Notes: generated from the sequence alone by a model not told the origin. Shown: positions 51,981-61,380, counted from the first letter of the stretch. The stretch is DNA of 64,000 nt from Fibrobacter sp. UWB16 (GCF_900215325.1 NZ_OCMS01000001.1:744001-808000), one strand, 5' to 3'. Numbers and translations are program-made.

Positions 51981-53249
51981 TTACTTCTTGAGGCTCGGAA
52001 CGCCACCGAAGTCGACGTTCGTCTTCTTGCCGAGCAAGAGAGCGCGAGTCTTGAGCGGGAGGCCGTAGCAGCGGATGAAGCCAGTAGCGTCCTTCTGGTC
52101 GTACATGTCAACGTCCGTGAAGCCACCGAGGCCCATGTCGTACAAGCTGTACGGGCTCTTGATGCCGGCCGGGATGATGTTGCCCTTGTAAAGCTTGAGG
52201 GTAACGTCACCAGTCACAACCTTGTTCACTTCATTGAAGAAGGCGTCCATAGCCTGGCGGAGCGGAGTGAACCACTGGCCATTGTAGACAAGGTTTGCGT
52301 ATGTCATAGACATCTTCTGGGCTTCGAACAAAGTTTCCTTGTCGAGCACGAGCTGCTGCAAGCATTCGTGAGCCTTGTAAAGGAGCGTGCCACCCGGAGT
52401 TTCATAAACACCGCGGCTCTTGAGGCCGACGAGGCGGTTTTCAACGATGTCCAAAAGACCGCAAGCGTTCTTGCCACCGATTTCGTTCAAGAATTCGAGA
52501 AGTTCAACAGCGCCCATCTTCTTGCCGTTGATAGCAACCGGATTGCCCTTTTCGAAGGAGATCGTCACGTGATCAGCCTTGTTCGGAGCCTTTTCATACG
52601 TGTTGGTGTGCTTGAGGAATTCGTACTTGTGTTCCTGTTCCGGGAATTCCAAGACGCCACCTTCGTGAGAAAGGTGCCAGAGGTTGCCGTCTTCGGAGTA
52701 GATCTTCTTCTTGCTGATGCCGTTGAGCGGAATCTTGTGTGCAGCGGCGTAGTCGATAGCGTCTTCGCGGCTGTGGAATGTCCAACGCGGGTCCTTCCAC
52801 GGAGCGATGACTTCGAGCTTCGGGTTCAAGGCAGCGTAGGTGAGTTCGAAACGGACCTGGTCGTTACCCTTACCGGTAGCACCGTGAGCAACAGCGTAAG
52901 CGCCTTCCTTTTCGGCGATCTTGACCTGGTACTTAGCGATGAGCGGACGAGCAAAGGACGTACCGAGGAGGTAAGTGCCTTCGTACTTTGCACCGGCGCG
53001 AACGGTCGGCCAAACGTATTCTTCAAGGAATTCCTTCTTGAGGTCGAGAACGTAGCACTTGGAAGCACCGGTCTTGAGAGCCTTTTCTTCGAGAGCCTTT
53101 GCGTTCGGGAAGTCATTCTGGCCGAGGTCGGCTGCGAATGCAATCACTTCGACGTCGTAGGTTTCCTTGAGCCAAGGAATGATGATGGAGGTGTCAAGTC
53201 CACCGCTGTAAGCGAGGACGACTTTCTTCTTGGATTCTGTTTTAGCCAT
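51981..53249 (-). CDS. argG: Argininosuccinate synthase
   Basis: Joins citrulline and aspartate with ATP in arginine synthesis. 422 residues from the ATG at 53247-53249 (AAGGAC ahead). The N-type pyrophosphatase P-loop AYSGGLDTS is at the start, followed by LLGTSFARPLIAK, AHGATGKGNDQVRFE, PNKADHVTISFEKG and SRGVYETPGGTLL. These are diagnostic. ArgF is 15 kb away, so arginine genes are scattered. Confidence 0.96.
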   Translation of the reverse strand: MAKTESKKKVVLAYSGGLDTSIIIPWLKETYDVEVIAFAADLGQNDFPNAKALEEKALKTGASKCYVLDLKKEFLEEYVWPTVRAGAKYEGTYLLGTSFARPLIAKYQVKIAEKEGAYAVAHGATGKGNDQVRFELTYAALNPKLEVIAPWKDPRWTFHSREDAIDYAAAHKIPLNGISKKKIYSEDGNLWHLSHEGGVLEFPEQEHKYEFLKHTNTYEKAPNKADHVTISFEKGNPVAINGKKMGAVELLEFLNEIGGKNACGLLDIVENRLVGLKSRGVYETPGGTLLYKAHECLQQLVLDKETLFEAQKMSMTYANLVYNGQWFTPLRQAMDAFFNEVNKVVTGDVTLKLYKGNIIPAGIKSPYSLYDMGLGGFTDVDMYDQKDATGFIRCYGLPLKTRALLLGKKTNVDFGGVPSLKK

Positions 53250-53414
53250 TTTGAATGTCCTTATGGAAAATTTTAGACGTTGTAAATATAGAATAGACAC
53301 GAGACGAGAGAACAGAGGGACGAAAAATTTTTATTAAAAAAAGCATCCCTATTTTACTTACAACAACAGCAGCTTTCCCAAAGCATTGAGCTCTATTTTT
53401 CTATTTTCAAAAAC

Positions 53415-54431
53415 ATGAAACTTTCGGACAGAGCGCTCGGTTACATTTCTTTCATTGTATTTGCCTGCATTTTCGGCGGTATCTCATTTGGCATGTGGGC
53501 TGCCCACCAGAACGTGCGCCAAACGGCGATTGTCGATTTTAATGAACTCGGTTCTTTGCAACCCGAAGACCCCGTAGTGTTACGCGGCTACCGCGTCGGC
53601 ACCATCGGAAGCGTCACCTGGCTCAAGGATCGTTCCCGAGTCGTCATCCACTTTACCGAACCGATCAAGATCCGCGAAGGGACGCAATTCAACAACGTGA
53701 ACTATGCGCTCATGGGGCAACGCCGTCTCGAAATCATTCCGTCAAAGACAGGCGAACTCATGCCGGAAAACCACGTGTTCCAAGGACATTTTGAACCGGG
53801 CATTGCAGAAACGCTGCGCCTCATCGAGAACGTAAACGAGCAACTTGAAGCCGTGCAAAAGACAATTCTATTGCTCGCCCAGGGAGATTCCTCACACAAG
53901 TCCGCTCCGGAAATCTACGAAGAAGCCATGCATTCCATCGAGGACATTTTCGCCCACACCGAAAAGACGGTCGGAACGCTCGGTCCCAAGATGAACAAGC
54001 TCTTCAAGCAAATGAATTCTTCGAGCAAGGCGCTGACCAAGACGGCCCTCCAGGCAGATACCGCCATCAAGACCGCCACGGCGACTGTGAACGAAAAGCT
54101 CTCGCTTGTAGACTCCGTTGTCATCTCGCTGACACAAAACGCAAAGAAGACAAACGACGTCATCACAAGCATTGAAAAAGGAATTGATTCCGAAACGCTT
54201 TTGCAGTCCAAGGAACTCATCGAGAATATCAACAACATCATAGACGGACTCAACAAAGCCGTCGCTGCAATTGATACAAAGAATCTTGGGTTCAAGGATA
54301 AAGACGGCAAGCCGATCAAGCTGATTACATGGAAAAACATGAACATCATCGGCGACAACGCTCGCGATAAGGCGCGCAAGCGAATGGAAGAAGCCAAAGC
54401 TCAGCAAGAACAAAACAAAGCGGGCAAGTAA
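53415..54431 (+). CDS. MCE/MlaD-family protein
   Basis: 338 residues. One N-terminal membrane helix (about 10-28) anchors a periplasmic MCE domain (about 35-120: VVLRGYRVGTIGSVTW, FNNVNYALMGQRRLEIIP). A long coiled coil (about 135-320) follows, with many Lys/Thr/Asn/Glu. MCE proteins form ring or tube channels that carry lipids between membranes. No MlaE or MlaF gene is adjacent. RecG begins directly after its stop codon. Confidence 0.85.
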   Translation: MKLSDRALGYISFIVFACIFGGISFGMWAAHQNVRQTAIVDFNELGSLQPEDPVVLRGYRVGTIGSVTWLKDRSRVVIHFTEPIKIREGTQFNNVNYALMGQRRLEIIPSKTGELMPENHVFQGHFEPGIAETLRLIENVNEQLEAVQKTILLLAQGDSSHKSAPEIYEEAMHSIEDIFAHTEKTVGTLGPKMNKLFKQMNSSSKALTKTALQADTAIKTATATVNEKLSLVDSVVISLTQNAKKTNDVITSIEKGIDSETLLQSKELIENINNIIDGLNKAVAAIDTKNLGFKDKDGKPIKLITWKNMNIIGDNARDKARKRMEEAKAQQEQNKAGK

Positions 54432-56555
54432 ATGGATTTATCGAACCTGCCCGGACTTGGCCCCAAGAGGCTCGAAAAACTGAACAAGTCCGGATTAAGC
54501 ACCATTGCCGATCTTTTATACAACATTCCGCGTACCTATCTTGACCAGACAAAGGTTACAAAGATTGCGGACTTGCACGATGGCGAACGCGCTGTCGTGA
54601 TTGGGATTATCACGCGCGCAGGGATTGTCAAAGGACGCATGTCGCGCTTTATGGCAGTCCTCACCGATGGCACCGCCGAGATTTCGCTTTTATTTTTCCG
54701 AGGCACGCGATTCATTGCAAACCGTGTAAAACCAGGGACGCGTTGGCTTGTTTCGGGGACAGTCGGTTCGTACCGCGGGCTGCAACTGGTGCATCCGGAT
54801 ATGCAGCCGTTCGACGAAGGCGAAGCATTTAACGGACAAATCCTCCCCGTCTACCCGATAAGCGAAATATGCCGCGAAGCCAAGATGGAACAGCGGTTCT
54901 TCCGCAATTTGTACAAAACGATTTTCAACTTTCCGGGACTCACACTCCCGAACGCTTGTCCGCGCGAGCTCACGGACTATTTGCATTTTGCCCCCGTGAT
55001 GGACAATCTCCGTGCGCTCCACATGCCCAAAGACTTTGATTCCATTTACAAGGCGAAGCGCGAGCTCAAGATTTTGGAACTTTTGCCGTTTTGCCTGCGC
55101 ATGGTGAAGCGCCGCGAAAATCAAAAGATTCGCGGACATGAACGCCAGATTGATTTGGGGAACGTGATGGCCGCGAAAGCGCGCCTCCCGTTCCAACTGA
55201 CCACAGGTCAGGACGCGGCGCTGAATACAATCATTGACGGTCTCAATGGCAAAAAGCAGTTCCACGCACTGTTGCAAGGCGACGTGGGCTGCGGAAAGAC
55301 CGTCGTCGCCATGCTCGCCATTATGGCCGTCTGTGGAGCAGGCGAACAGTGCGCGTTGATGGTCCCGACTGACATTCTCGCACGCCAGCATTTCAAATCG
55401 CTCAAGCCGTTCTTTGATGCGGCTGGCATCCGCGTGCATTTGCTTGTCGGGGCAACTCCCGCCGCCGAAAAGAAAGTGATTCTCGGTGAACTCCAGATGG
55501 GGCTTTGCAACGTTGTCATTGGAACGCACGCGCTCTTTAGCAAGGACGTTTTCTTTGCAAAGCTTGGGCTCGTGATTATCGATGAACAGCACCGTTTCGG
55601 CGTGAGCCAGCGCGAAGCGCTGCTCGCCAAAGGCGACTACCCCGACATGCTCGTCATGAGCGCCACGCCGATTCCGCGAAGCCTCGCAATGACGCTATAT
55701 GGCGATTTGAAAGTCATCAGCATCAAGGAAAAGCCGGCAGGCCGTAAGCCCATCAAGACTCGTCTCGTGAATGCAGCAAAGCGCGAATCGATGAAGCAGT
55801 TTATTTGCAAGGAAGCCGCCGGCGGAAATCTATGCTACTGGATTGCAAGCCGAGTGAACGCCGACGCTTCGGCTAGCTCAGCGACCTTATCGTCAGCAGA
55901 TTCAGCAGCAAGCGATTCAAGCGCCCGCAGTGTCGATGACATCGTGAACGAAATGCGAGCCTTTATCGCCGCCTTCGGCCACACCGATGAGAACATCGCC
56001 AAGCTCAAAGTCGCAGGCGTCCACGGTCAAATGGACGATACGCAGAGAGACGAAATCATCAAGCAGTTTGCCGCAGGCGAAATCCAGATTCTCGTAGCCA
56101 CAACCGTTATCGAAGTCGGCGTGAACGTCCCCGCCGCAAATCTCATGGTCATCGACCAGCCAGACCGATTTGGTCTGGCGCAGCTTCACCAGCTGCGCGG
56201 CCGCGTAGGCCGCGGCAATCAAGAAGCCTGGTGCTTCTTGATGACGCCCGAAGGCGAAGCCGCCGAAACAAGCATGGAACGCCTCTCGCAATTCGCCGCC
56301 ACCGAAGACGGCTTTGAAATCGCAGAGCTAGACTTGAAAACACGCGGCGCCGGAAACCTCGAAGGAAACGAACAAAGCGGCGCCTGGGTATTCCGCTGGT
56401 TCGACTGGATTCACGACCAGGAGCTCATTTCGCAAACGCTCGAACGTGCGGAGCACATATTAAAAGACGGTTCCGCATTCAACGAAACCGCCAAAGAAAA
56501 AATCCAGACCTGGTACAACGAGAAGCCCTCGGCAAACGAGGACGGCGTCCATTAA
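54432..56555 (+). CDS. recG: ATP-dependent DNA helicase RecG
   Basis: Remodels stalled replication forks and recombination junctions. 707 residues, near the family norm. The N-terminal wedge/OB domain (LPGLGPKRLEKLNKSGLSTI, then VVIGIITRAG) is followed by Walker A GDVGCGKTVVAM, the DEQH box (IIDEQHRFGVSQREAL), SATPIPRSLAMTLYG, TTVIEVGVNVPAA and QLHQLRGRVGRG. An Ala/Ser-rich insertion (about 475-500, DASASSATLSSADSAASDSS) before the second helicase domain is unusual and low-complexity. The ATG abuts the stop of the MCE gene. Confidence 0.95.
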   Translation: MDLSNLPGLGPKRLEKLNKSGLSTIADLLYNIPRTYLDQTKVTKIADLHDGERAVVIGIITRAGIVKGRMSRFMAVLTDGTAEISLLFFRGTRFIANRVKPGTRWLVSGTVGSYRGLQLVHPDMQPFDEGEAFNGQILPVYPISEICREAKMEQRFFRNLYKTIFNFPGLTLPNACPRELTDYLHFAPVMDNLRALHMPKDFDSIYKAKRELKILELLPFCLRMVKRRENQKIRGHERQIDLGNVMAAKARLPFQLTTGQDAALNTIIDGLNGKKQFHALLQGDVGCGKTVVAMLAIMAVCGAGEQCALMVPTDILARQHFKSLKPFFDAAGIRVHLLVGATPAAEKKVILGELQMGLCNVVIGTHALFSKDVFFAKLGLVIIDEQHRFGVSQREALLAKGDYPDMLVMSATPIPRSLAMTLYGDLKVISIKEKPAGRKPIKTRLVNAAKRESMKQFICKEAAGGNLCYWIASRVNADASASSATLSSADSAASDSSARSVDDIVNEMRAFIAAFGHTDENIAKLKVAGVHGQMDDTQRDEIIKQFAAGEIQILVATTVIEVGVNVPAANLMVIDQPDRFGLAQLHQLRGRVGRGNQEAWCFLMTPEGEAAETSMERLSQFAATEDGFEIAELDLKTRGAGNLEGNEQSGAWVFRWFDWIHDQELISQTLERAEHILKDGSAFNETAKEKIQTWYNEKPSANEDGVH

Positions 56556-56558
56556 AAA

Positions 56559-56915
56559 TTAGAGCAAGCGCGTCATCGTGCCCAAGACAAGGGCTATCAA
56601 GACCACGTTCAAGAAGAACATGGCTCGGCGCACAATCAAAAAGAAAATAGACTGCCAATGGAAAATGTGGTCGGTCGGATTGATGAGTTCCTTCGCCGCC
56701 AAAAACACATTGATACCGCCCGTCATCACAAGCATCAAGGCTCCCGGGAAATAGCCTTCGCTCCACACGAGAACGGTAAGCCATGCACCCGCAATCATGG
56801 CGATAATGCCGATGATAATTTCGACACGCATAAAAATGCGCTTGACTTCACGGGCTTTTTTTCGACGATTCTCGCGAGCAGTCTCGTCTTGTTGTTTTTC
56901 TTCGTCCATCGCCAT
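56559..56915 (-). CDS. Small membrane protein of unknown function
   Basis: 118 residues from the ATG at 56913-56915 with AAAGG ahead (two upstream TTG codons and a second ATG at 56909 are alternatives). The charged N-terminus (EEKQQDETARENRRKKAREV) is followed by three or four membrane segments. No family is recognised. It ends three bases from the recG stop, convergent with it, and begins 33 bases after the BamA-like gene on the same strand. Confidence 0.55.
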   Translation of the reverse strand: MAMDEEKQQDETARENRRKKAREVKRIFMRVEIIIGIIAMIAGAWLTVLVWSEGYFPGALMLVMTGGINVFLAAKELINPTDHIFHWQSIFFLIVRRAMFFLNVVLIALVLGTMTRLL

Positions 56916-56948
56916 GTTCAACAACCTTTAGAAAGTTCATCTACAAAA

Positions 56949-58673
56949 TTACAATGTATACGATGTCGTCACAGAGTAATGCGCATCGCCCTTGCGTTTA
57001 CCATTCAGCGGGAAGCTCACATCAATCTTGTTGATCAAGCGACTAATAGACTTTGTCTGTGCCAAACGGATTCCAAAGCCAGCCACATAAATCAAATCCT
57101 TGCGATTGATATCCATCACGCGTGCCGCCGTTTCGCCAACGCTTCCAAAAGCAACAATGACAGGAGCAAGTGTCAAAATTTCAAAATCCGGGAACCAGCG
57201 CTGTTCCAAATTTCCGTAAACGCGAGCTTGTCCAGAATAGTACCCCGTCGGGAACCCGACAAAGCCATCAGAGCCACCTAAGGTCAACTGGTAGCCGAGC
57301 TTGGCATCATCATACATATCCAGCTGGCCCGACAAAGCCGTCGAGAATCGAGTACTCGGATGGAAAATATATTCACCATTCACACGGCCATAAAAGTCAT
57401 GGCGCTTGCCATGATCCAAATAAAACTTCATATAGGACTTAAGCGTCAAATGATGATTATCACGACCAAGATAAAGGTCCGTCCAAAAATCTAAACGGAT
57501 ATCATTATTATCGGAACCAAGTTGTTCGTAATTTTTTGAAATTTGAGCCTTTACAGAAAAGCCTTTATCTACATCTTCAGTCCATCTCACGTTGTGGAAA
57601 TTCTTGAGCTTTTCATAACGCAAATTAGAGTACATGACATAAAAGCCAAGGCGCGAATCCTTGCGCTCCGGCACCCAGTCTTCTGCCGTGACCGCAGAAT
57701 CAATGGCGTAGGCCTTCTCACCATCGGCAAACTGATAACGCCATACACGGCCTTCATCAGCAGTTTCACGCAAGTAATCATACGTTGCACCCAAGTAAAG
57801 CTTACGTTGCGTCCCGCCAAAAGAACGGCTCAAGCGAAAGCTCAATGAATCAGTAATGAAATCTTCAAGTTGAATCAACTTAACAGACTTTTTCCCATTG
57901 AACTGCTGCAACGAATCCAGACTCTTTTTCGGTTTGACTTCAACCGCGCCATGCGGTAAATCGCCATTTCCATAAATGTACGCGATTCGTTTGTTTTTCA
58001 AGCCTTCAAGTGTGTACGCCCATTGGTTCACGCTACGGCTGAGGAACGGCACATACATTTTCCAGCTTGCAAGGTATCCATCCGTGTTGTAGCTATACAA
58101 GAAATCCAAGTGGTTGTAGCGGAAAAGGAAATGCGGGTCGCCATATTCCACCTGCAACATGTTGCGGAACTCGTCATGGCCATAGTAAAATCCGAGCTTT
58201 TGCCCAAGCCCAAGGAAATTGCTTTCCTGAACGCCGAGTCCCCAGACCAAGTTGTCATAAGACCATTCGCTTCCCGAAAAGCCAAACGTCACAGGAATGG
58301 TAAGCGTCCAGTTATCGCTCGTCTGGACCGTAACGATATTCTTGCCGTCCTCCCCCGTTGCAGAAATATTTGCATCCGAAAGGAATTTCTGGTCACGCAA
58401 AAAACGTTCCGATTCAAGGAGCAAGTTCAAGTTGACCAAGTCCCCTTTATCAAAGAGCAAAAGTTTTCGAACCGTGGCTTCGCGAGTTTCAATATGAACC
58501 CAGTTCAAAATGTCATACGCCCACCGGTCGTACTTCGTATGCGCTTTGGAATCGTCAAAGGCATCGCCAATTTTATAGCGAATTTCATCGACACGAAAAA
58601 CGGCACTAGAATCAACCGCATCGGCAAAGGATGCAGCGATAAAACTCAACAAACAAAATATCAATTTTTTCAC
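56949..58673 (-). CDS. BamA/Omp85-like outer-membrane protein
   Basis: About 574 residues if started at the GTG at 58671-58673, which begins a signal peptide (MKKLIFCLLSFIAASFADA); a TTG five codons upstream is the alternative. One POTRA-like domain (about 40-115: RKLLLFDKGDLVNLNLLLES, ERFLRDQKFLSDANIS) precedes a long beta region to the end, with TLGGSDGFVGFPTGYYSGQA recalling the Omp85 GGxxxxRGY-type loop and RVYGNLEQRW typical of the barrel. It may insert or export an envelope component. The family call is from pattern, not from a close match. Confidence 0.65.
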   Translation of the reverse strand: MKKLIFCLLSFIAASFADAVDSSAVFRVDEIRYKIGDAFDDSKAHTKYDRWAYDILNWVHIETREATVRKLLLFDKGDLVNLNLLLESERFLRDQKFLSDANISATGEDGKNIVTVQTSDNWTLTIPVTFGFSGSEWSYDNLVWGLGVQESNFLGLGQKLGFYYGHDEFRNMLQVEYGDPHFLFRYNHLDFLYSYNTDGYLASWKMYVPFLSRSVNQWAYTLEGLKNKRIAYIYGNGDLPHGAVEVKPKKSLDSLQQFNGKKSVKLIQLEDFITDSLSFRLSRSFGGTQRKLYLGATYDYLRETADEGRVWRYQFADGEKAYAIDSAVTAEDWVPERKDSRLGFYVMYSNLRYEKLKNFHNVRWTEDVDKGFSVKAQISKNYEQLGSDNNDIRLDFWTDLYLGRDNHHLTLKSYMKFYLDHGKRHDFYGRVNGEYIFHPSTRFSTALSGQLDMYDDAKLGYQLTLGGSDGFVGFPTGYYSGQARVYGNLEQRWFPDFEILTLAPVIVAFGSVGETAARVMDINRKDLIYVAGFGIRLAQTKSISRLINKIDVSFPLNGKRKGDAHYSVTTSYTL

Positions 58674-58741
58674 GGGAAGAATATACAATTTTAGACGCTA
58701 GATGGGAGACGAGAGACGAGAGATTTCGCCGAATTCTATAC

Positions 58742-58770
58742 TTGCACTTTCCCGTTGCTTTTTCTACATT
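58742..58770 (+). promoter_or_regulatory. Promoter of rnpB
   Basis: TTGCAC (58742-58747), 17 bases, TACATT (58765-58770), six bases ahead of the RNA 5' end. Confidence 0.65.
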
Positions 58771-58775
58771 TCACA

Positions 58776-59144
58776 ACGAGTGGCGGATGGCCGCCGGCTG
58801 CGAGCAATCAAGGCTGGAGGAAAGTCCGGGCACCGCAGGGCAAGATGCTGGATAACGTCCAGGCGCGGTAACGCGACAGAAAGTGCAGCAGAGAATAGAC
58901 CGCCCGCAGCAATGCGAGTAAGGGTGAAACGGCGAGGTAAGAGCTCACCGCACGACTGGTGACAGGAGTGGCATGGTAAACCTCATCCGGTGCAAGACCA
59001 AGCAGGATTCCGTTCGAAAGGACCTGGTGCGGCCCGTGCCAGCTGGATATCCGGGTAGGTCGCTTGAGGCGGTCGGTAACGATTCGTCCAGAGAGATGGT
59101 CATCGCTTCGCAAGAAGTACAGAACCCGGCTTATAACTACTCGA
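58776..59144 (+). ncRNA. rnpB: RNase P RNA (bacterial type A)
   Basis: The catalytic RNA that matures tRNA 5' ends. Conserved parts in order: GGAGGAAAGTCCGGGC (near 58814), AGGGTGAAACGGCGAGGTAA with GAGCTCACCGC (near 58920-58952), AGAGAGATGG with the L15-type segment, and ACAGAACCCGGCTTATA at the 3' end (59119-59135). The terminal stem P1 pairs CGAGT (58777-58781) with ACTCG (59139-59143). The length of about 369 nt is normal. The ends are approximate. Confidence 0.95.
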
Positions 59145-59148
59145 CTTT

Positions 59149-59177
59149 GAAGGCTTCCGTGACAAACGGAAGCCTTC
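59149..59177 (+). terminator. Hairpin after rnpB
   Basis: GAAGGCTTCCGT, gacaa, ACGGAAGCCTTC, a perfect 12-base stem, followed by TCCTTAT. The T tract is weak but the stem is strong. Confidence 0.75.
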
Positions 59178-59187
59178 TCCTTATAAA

Positions 59188-59742
59188 TTATCTCGAAGTC
59201 CTTCTTTTGATGACTTCATCATAATCTCCATCTTTCCATTTTCGTTTGTAATCCTCGCAGTCCTCTTCGTATTCTACAATTGCCGAATTAAGCGATCCCA
59301 AACTCATGTTTTGGAAACTAATAACAAAGTAGGAAACTCCGTTTTTGCAATAGGTTTCTGTATAATTTCTCTTATGAGAACTTTCTTTTATTCCATCTTC
59401 GAATTCCAAGCACATGGCCGCCTTTTCATGAGGCGTTATATAAAAATGGGAATCTTCATAGTACTGCGTTCCGGTACCGTTTTCGTCAAACGTAAACTTT
59501 TCCACATGTCCCTTGTATTTCGGAATATTCACCTTAATCTGTTTCCAATACGAACCATCTTCATTTGTACCATCCGTAACGACACAATAGAAACCTTCAT
59601 CCCCATTCGGCGGGAAACTTCCCTTTACTTCGCTCGTTGAATTTGAGCCAGAACCATTACTGTCACCGCTCGATGCGGAATCATCGCAAGCGGTAAATGC
59701 AAACATTGTAAGTATTCCAAGTGCAAGCAAACGCTTTTTCAT
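59188..59742 (-). CDS. Lipoprotein of unknown function
   Basis: 184 residues, lipobox AFTAC (Cys19), then a Ser/Gly/Asn-rich linker. The mature domain is beta-rich with three further cysteines (GFYCVVTDG, AAMCLEFEDG, ETYCKNGVSYFVIS) and a charged end with EEDCEDYKRKWKDGDYDEV. No family is recognised. It is convergent with rnpB. Confidence 0.6.
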   Translation of the reverse strand: MKKRLLALGILTMFAFTACDDSASSGDSNGSGSNSTSEVKGSFPPNGDEGFYCVVTDGTNEDGSYWKQIKVNIPKYKGHVEKFTFDENGTGTQYYEDSHFYITPHEKAAMCLEFEDGIKESSHKRNYTETYCKNGVSYFVISFQNMSLGSLNSAIVEYEEDCEDYKRKWKDGDYDEVIKRRTSR

Positions 59743-59774
59743 TTTTTCTCCTTTCTTATAATTCTCTTACACAT

Positions 59775-60314
59775 TTACAAATTTTTCTCAAATTCAGCCA
59801 ACAATTTTCGGCCTTCGTCCCACGCGCCGAGATTAGAAAGCGCGTTAATGTGACCGCAGCATCCTACGTCAAAAAGCTTCGAGCCCCAGGACTTCGCAAA
59901 TAAATTTGCGCGTTCAAAAGTCACATATTCATCGTTTCGGCTTGCCACAACGCATGTTGGAACCGGTAATTTTTGCAATGGCATCGGAGCAAAGTCATCC
60001 ACAATGTCAATTGCGTCAATATCGGCAGGAGCCACAAGGAAAGCGCCCTTTACATGCGCAGGCAACCTTCCCTCTGCAACGTTTTTCAACAAGCAAAATA
60101 CAGTCGTCGCAACACCAAGGCTATGCGCAACAAGAATCGTATCGGACTTGAGGGAGGCTACCGTCTTGTCGAGAGCATCGACCCATTCCGCCTTGGTAGG
60201 ATGTTCCCAATTGCGTTGCTGAACGCGAGTTGCATTAGGGAGGCTATGCTCCCAATAAGTCTGCCAATGTTCAGGACCAGAATTGCTATAACCAGGGACA
60301 ATTAAATAATGCAT
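59775..60314 (-). CDS. RBBP9/YdeN-type serine hydrolase
   Basis: 179 residues, the family's usual size. The opening YLIVPGYSNSGPEHWQTYW is characteristic, the nucleophile is Ser65 in VAHSLG, and the catalytic His near residue 154 is in GCCGHINALSNLG with the expected GW-type downstream. An alpha/beta hydrolase of the cytoplasm; the substrate is unknown. It ends 32 bases from the lipoprotein gene start and follows the ABC permease by 17 bases, so these could form one message. Confidence 0.88.
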   Translation of the reverse strand: MHYLIVPGYSNSGPEHWQTYWEHSLPNATRVQQRNWEHPTKAEWVDALDKTVASLKSDTILVAHSLGVATTVFCLLKNVAEGRLPAHVKGAFLVAPADIDAIDIVDDFAPMPLQKLPVPTCVVASRNDEYVTFERANLFAKSWGSKLFDVGCCGHINALSNLGAWDEGRKLLAEFEKNL

Positions 60315-60331
60315 CAGAACATCCTTGAAGA

Positions 60332-60976
60332 CTACAAACTAACAAATTTCTTCATACCCGCAAAAGTGACCGTCAAGCTTACGAGAACCGACACGACTAA
60401 CGTCACCAGAGGCACAAACAAATTACTCAAAAAAACTTCGTGGCCAAGCTGTACAAGCAACAGAAGCGGGATAATGAAAAAGAGTGTCATGTGGGTCGCT
60501 GCACGGACAGTCTTTACACGAAGCGACACCATCAACGAAAACGCAGTCGTCAACAACACCGCCGAAAGCGCCCCAAGCATCGAGGCCACCGCCGCCGTCA
60601 CCGTAATTTCGGAATGCGAGAACCAGTAGCCCAGTTGAGCCAAAAGCGCAAACACTAACGGGAATGGGAGAATTGCAAACAACTTGCCCCAAAAGAGTTT
60701 CGCAGGCGCAATCGGAGAAAGCTGCAAAAGTTCCAGCGAATTGCGTTCGCGCTCGCCTGCAAAACTGTCGCCCGCTAAAGGAGCGCCCATCGGAGCCATC
60801 AGGCAACCGAGCAAAAGCATCATGTAGCTTCCCATGCCCTGCATAATCTCGCCACCGTAACGCGACACGGCAATCGCCTGACTCGCCGCGAGAATCACCG
60901 GCGGGATGATGAACGGAATCCAAAAACGCGGATCCCTAAAGATCAAACGAAGTTCGTGTCTAAAAACGTGGAGCAT
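60332..60976 (-). CDS. ABC-2-type transporter permease
   Basis: 214 residues with six membrane segments. The N-terminal coupling helix RHELRLIFRDPRFWIPFIIPP and the central SFAGERERNSLELLQLSPI, often seen as GERExGTLExLLxxP, are typical of NatB-like ABC-2 permeases. Such permeases export ions or peptides with an ATPase partner, but no ATPase gene is next to it within the window: upstream is a 400-base regulatory region. The partner is elsewhere or the permease is orphaned. Confidence 0.82.
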   Translation of the reverse strand: MLHVFRHELRLIFRDPRFWIPFIIPPVILAASQAIAVSRYGGEIMQGMGSYMMLLLGCLMAPMGAPLAGDSFAGERERNSLELLQLSPIAPAKLFWGKLFAILPFPLVFALLAQLGYWFSHSEITVTAAVASMLGALSAVLLTTAFSLMVSLRVKTVRAATHMTLFFIIPLLLLVQLGHEVFLSNLFVPLVTLVVSVLVSLTVTFAGMKKFVSL

Positions 60977-61056
60977 ATATCTAACCTAGAACTTAGAAAA
61001 AAGAGCGACAGCAAGGGCGATTTAAAAGCACGCGAAGTACGATTTTGGCCATTTTA

Positions 61057-61272
61057 TGCTACTAATTTTGAATTTCTGCCGTTTTTGTAGCATAAAGTTT
61101 CTTTTGTCTGCAAATATTTTCGAATAAAAAGCGTTTTCTCATGCTACTAAATTTGCATTTTGACGAGTTTAGTAGCACAAGCCCAACAAGCAAATACGAA
61201 ATCGGTCCGAATTTCGTTTAATTTATCTAGACTTTTTGATACTAAATCGAGATTTTTTCACTTTTAGTAGCA
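61057..61272. promoter_or_regulatory. Three identical-geometry inverted repeats between divergent genes
   Basis: Each unit is a 10-base arm, 16 bases, and the 10-base inverse arm: 61057-61092 (TGCTACTAAT / TTTTGTAGCA), 61142-61177 (TGCTACTAAA / TTTAGTAGCA) and 61237-61272 (TGATACTAAA / TTTAGTAGCA). Every unit spans exactly 36 bases, with centres 85 and 95 bases apart. The region has no gene. It lies between the minus-strand ABC permease (start 60976) and the plus-strand lipoprotein (start 61381), so it could control both. The 16-base loops could also form RNA hairpins. Confidence 0.6.
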
Positions 61273-61380
61273 TATTTTTGCATTTCGTCAGCAATTTCCA
61301 TGTCAAATCGATTGAGACACCTCAAAAAATGTATATTACACAAAGTAAAAAAATCATTCTTTACGAGAAGAGAGAAACAC

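Noticed and set aside
51954-53276. Plus-strand open frame of 440 codons opposite argG
   Set aside because: Antisense shadow of argG; no domain and no ribosome site.
61057-61272. CRISPR array or iteron origin
   Set aside because: Three units only, each an inverted repeat with unequal distances between units and no cas, rep or dnaA gene nearby.
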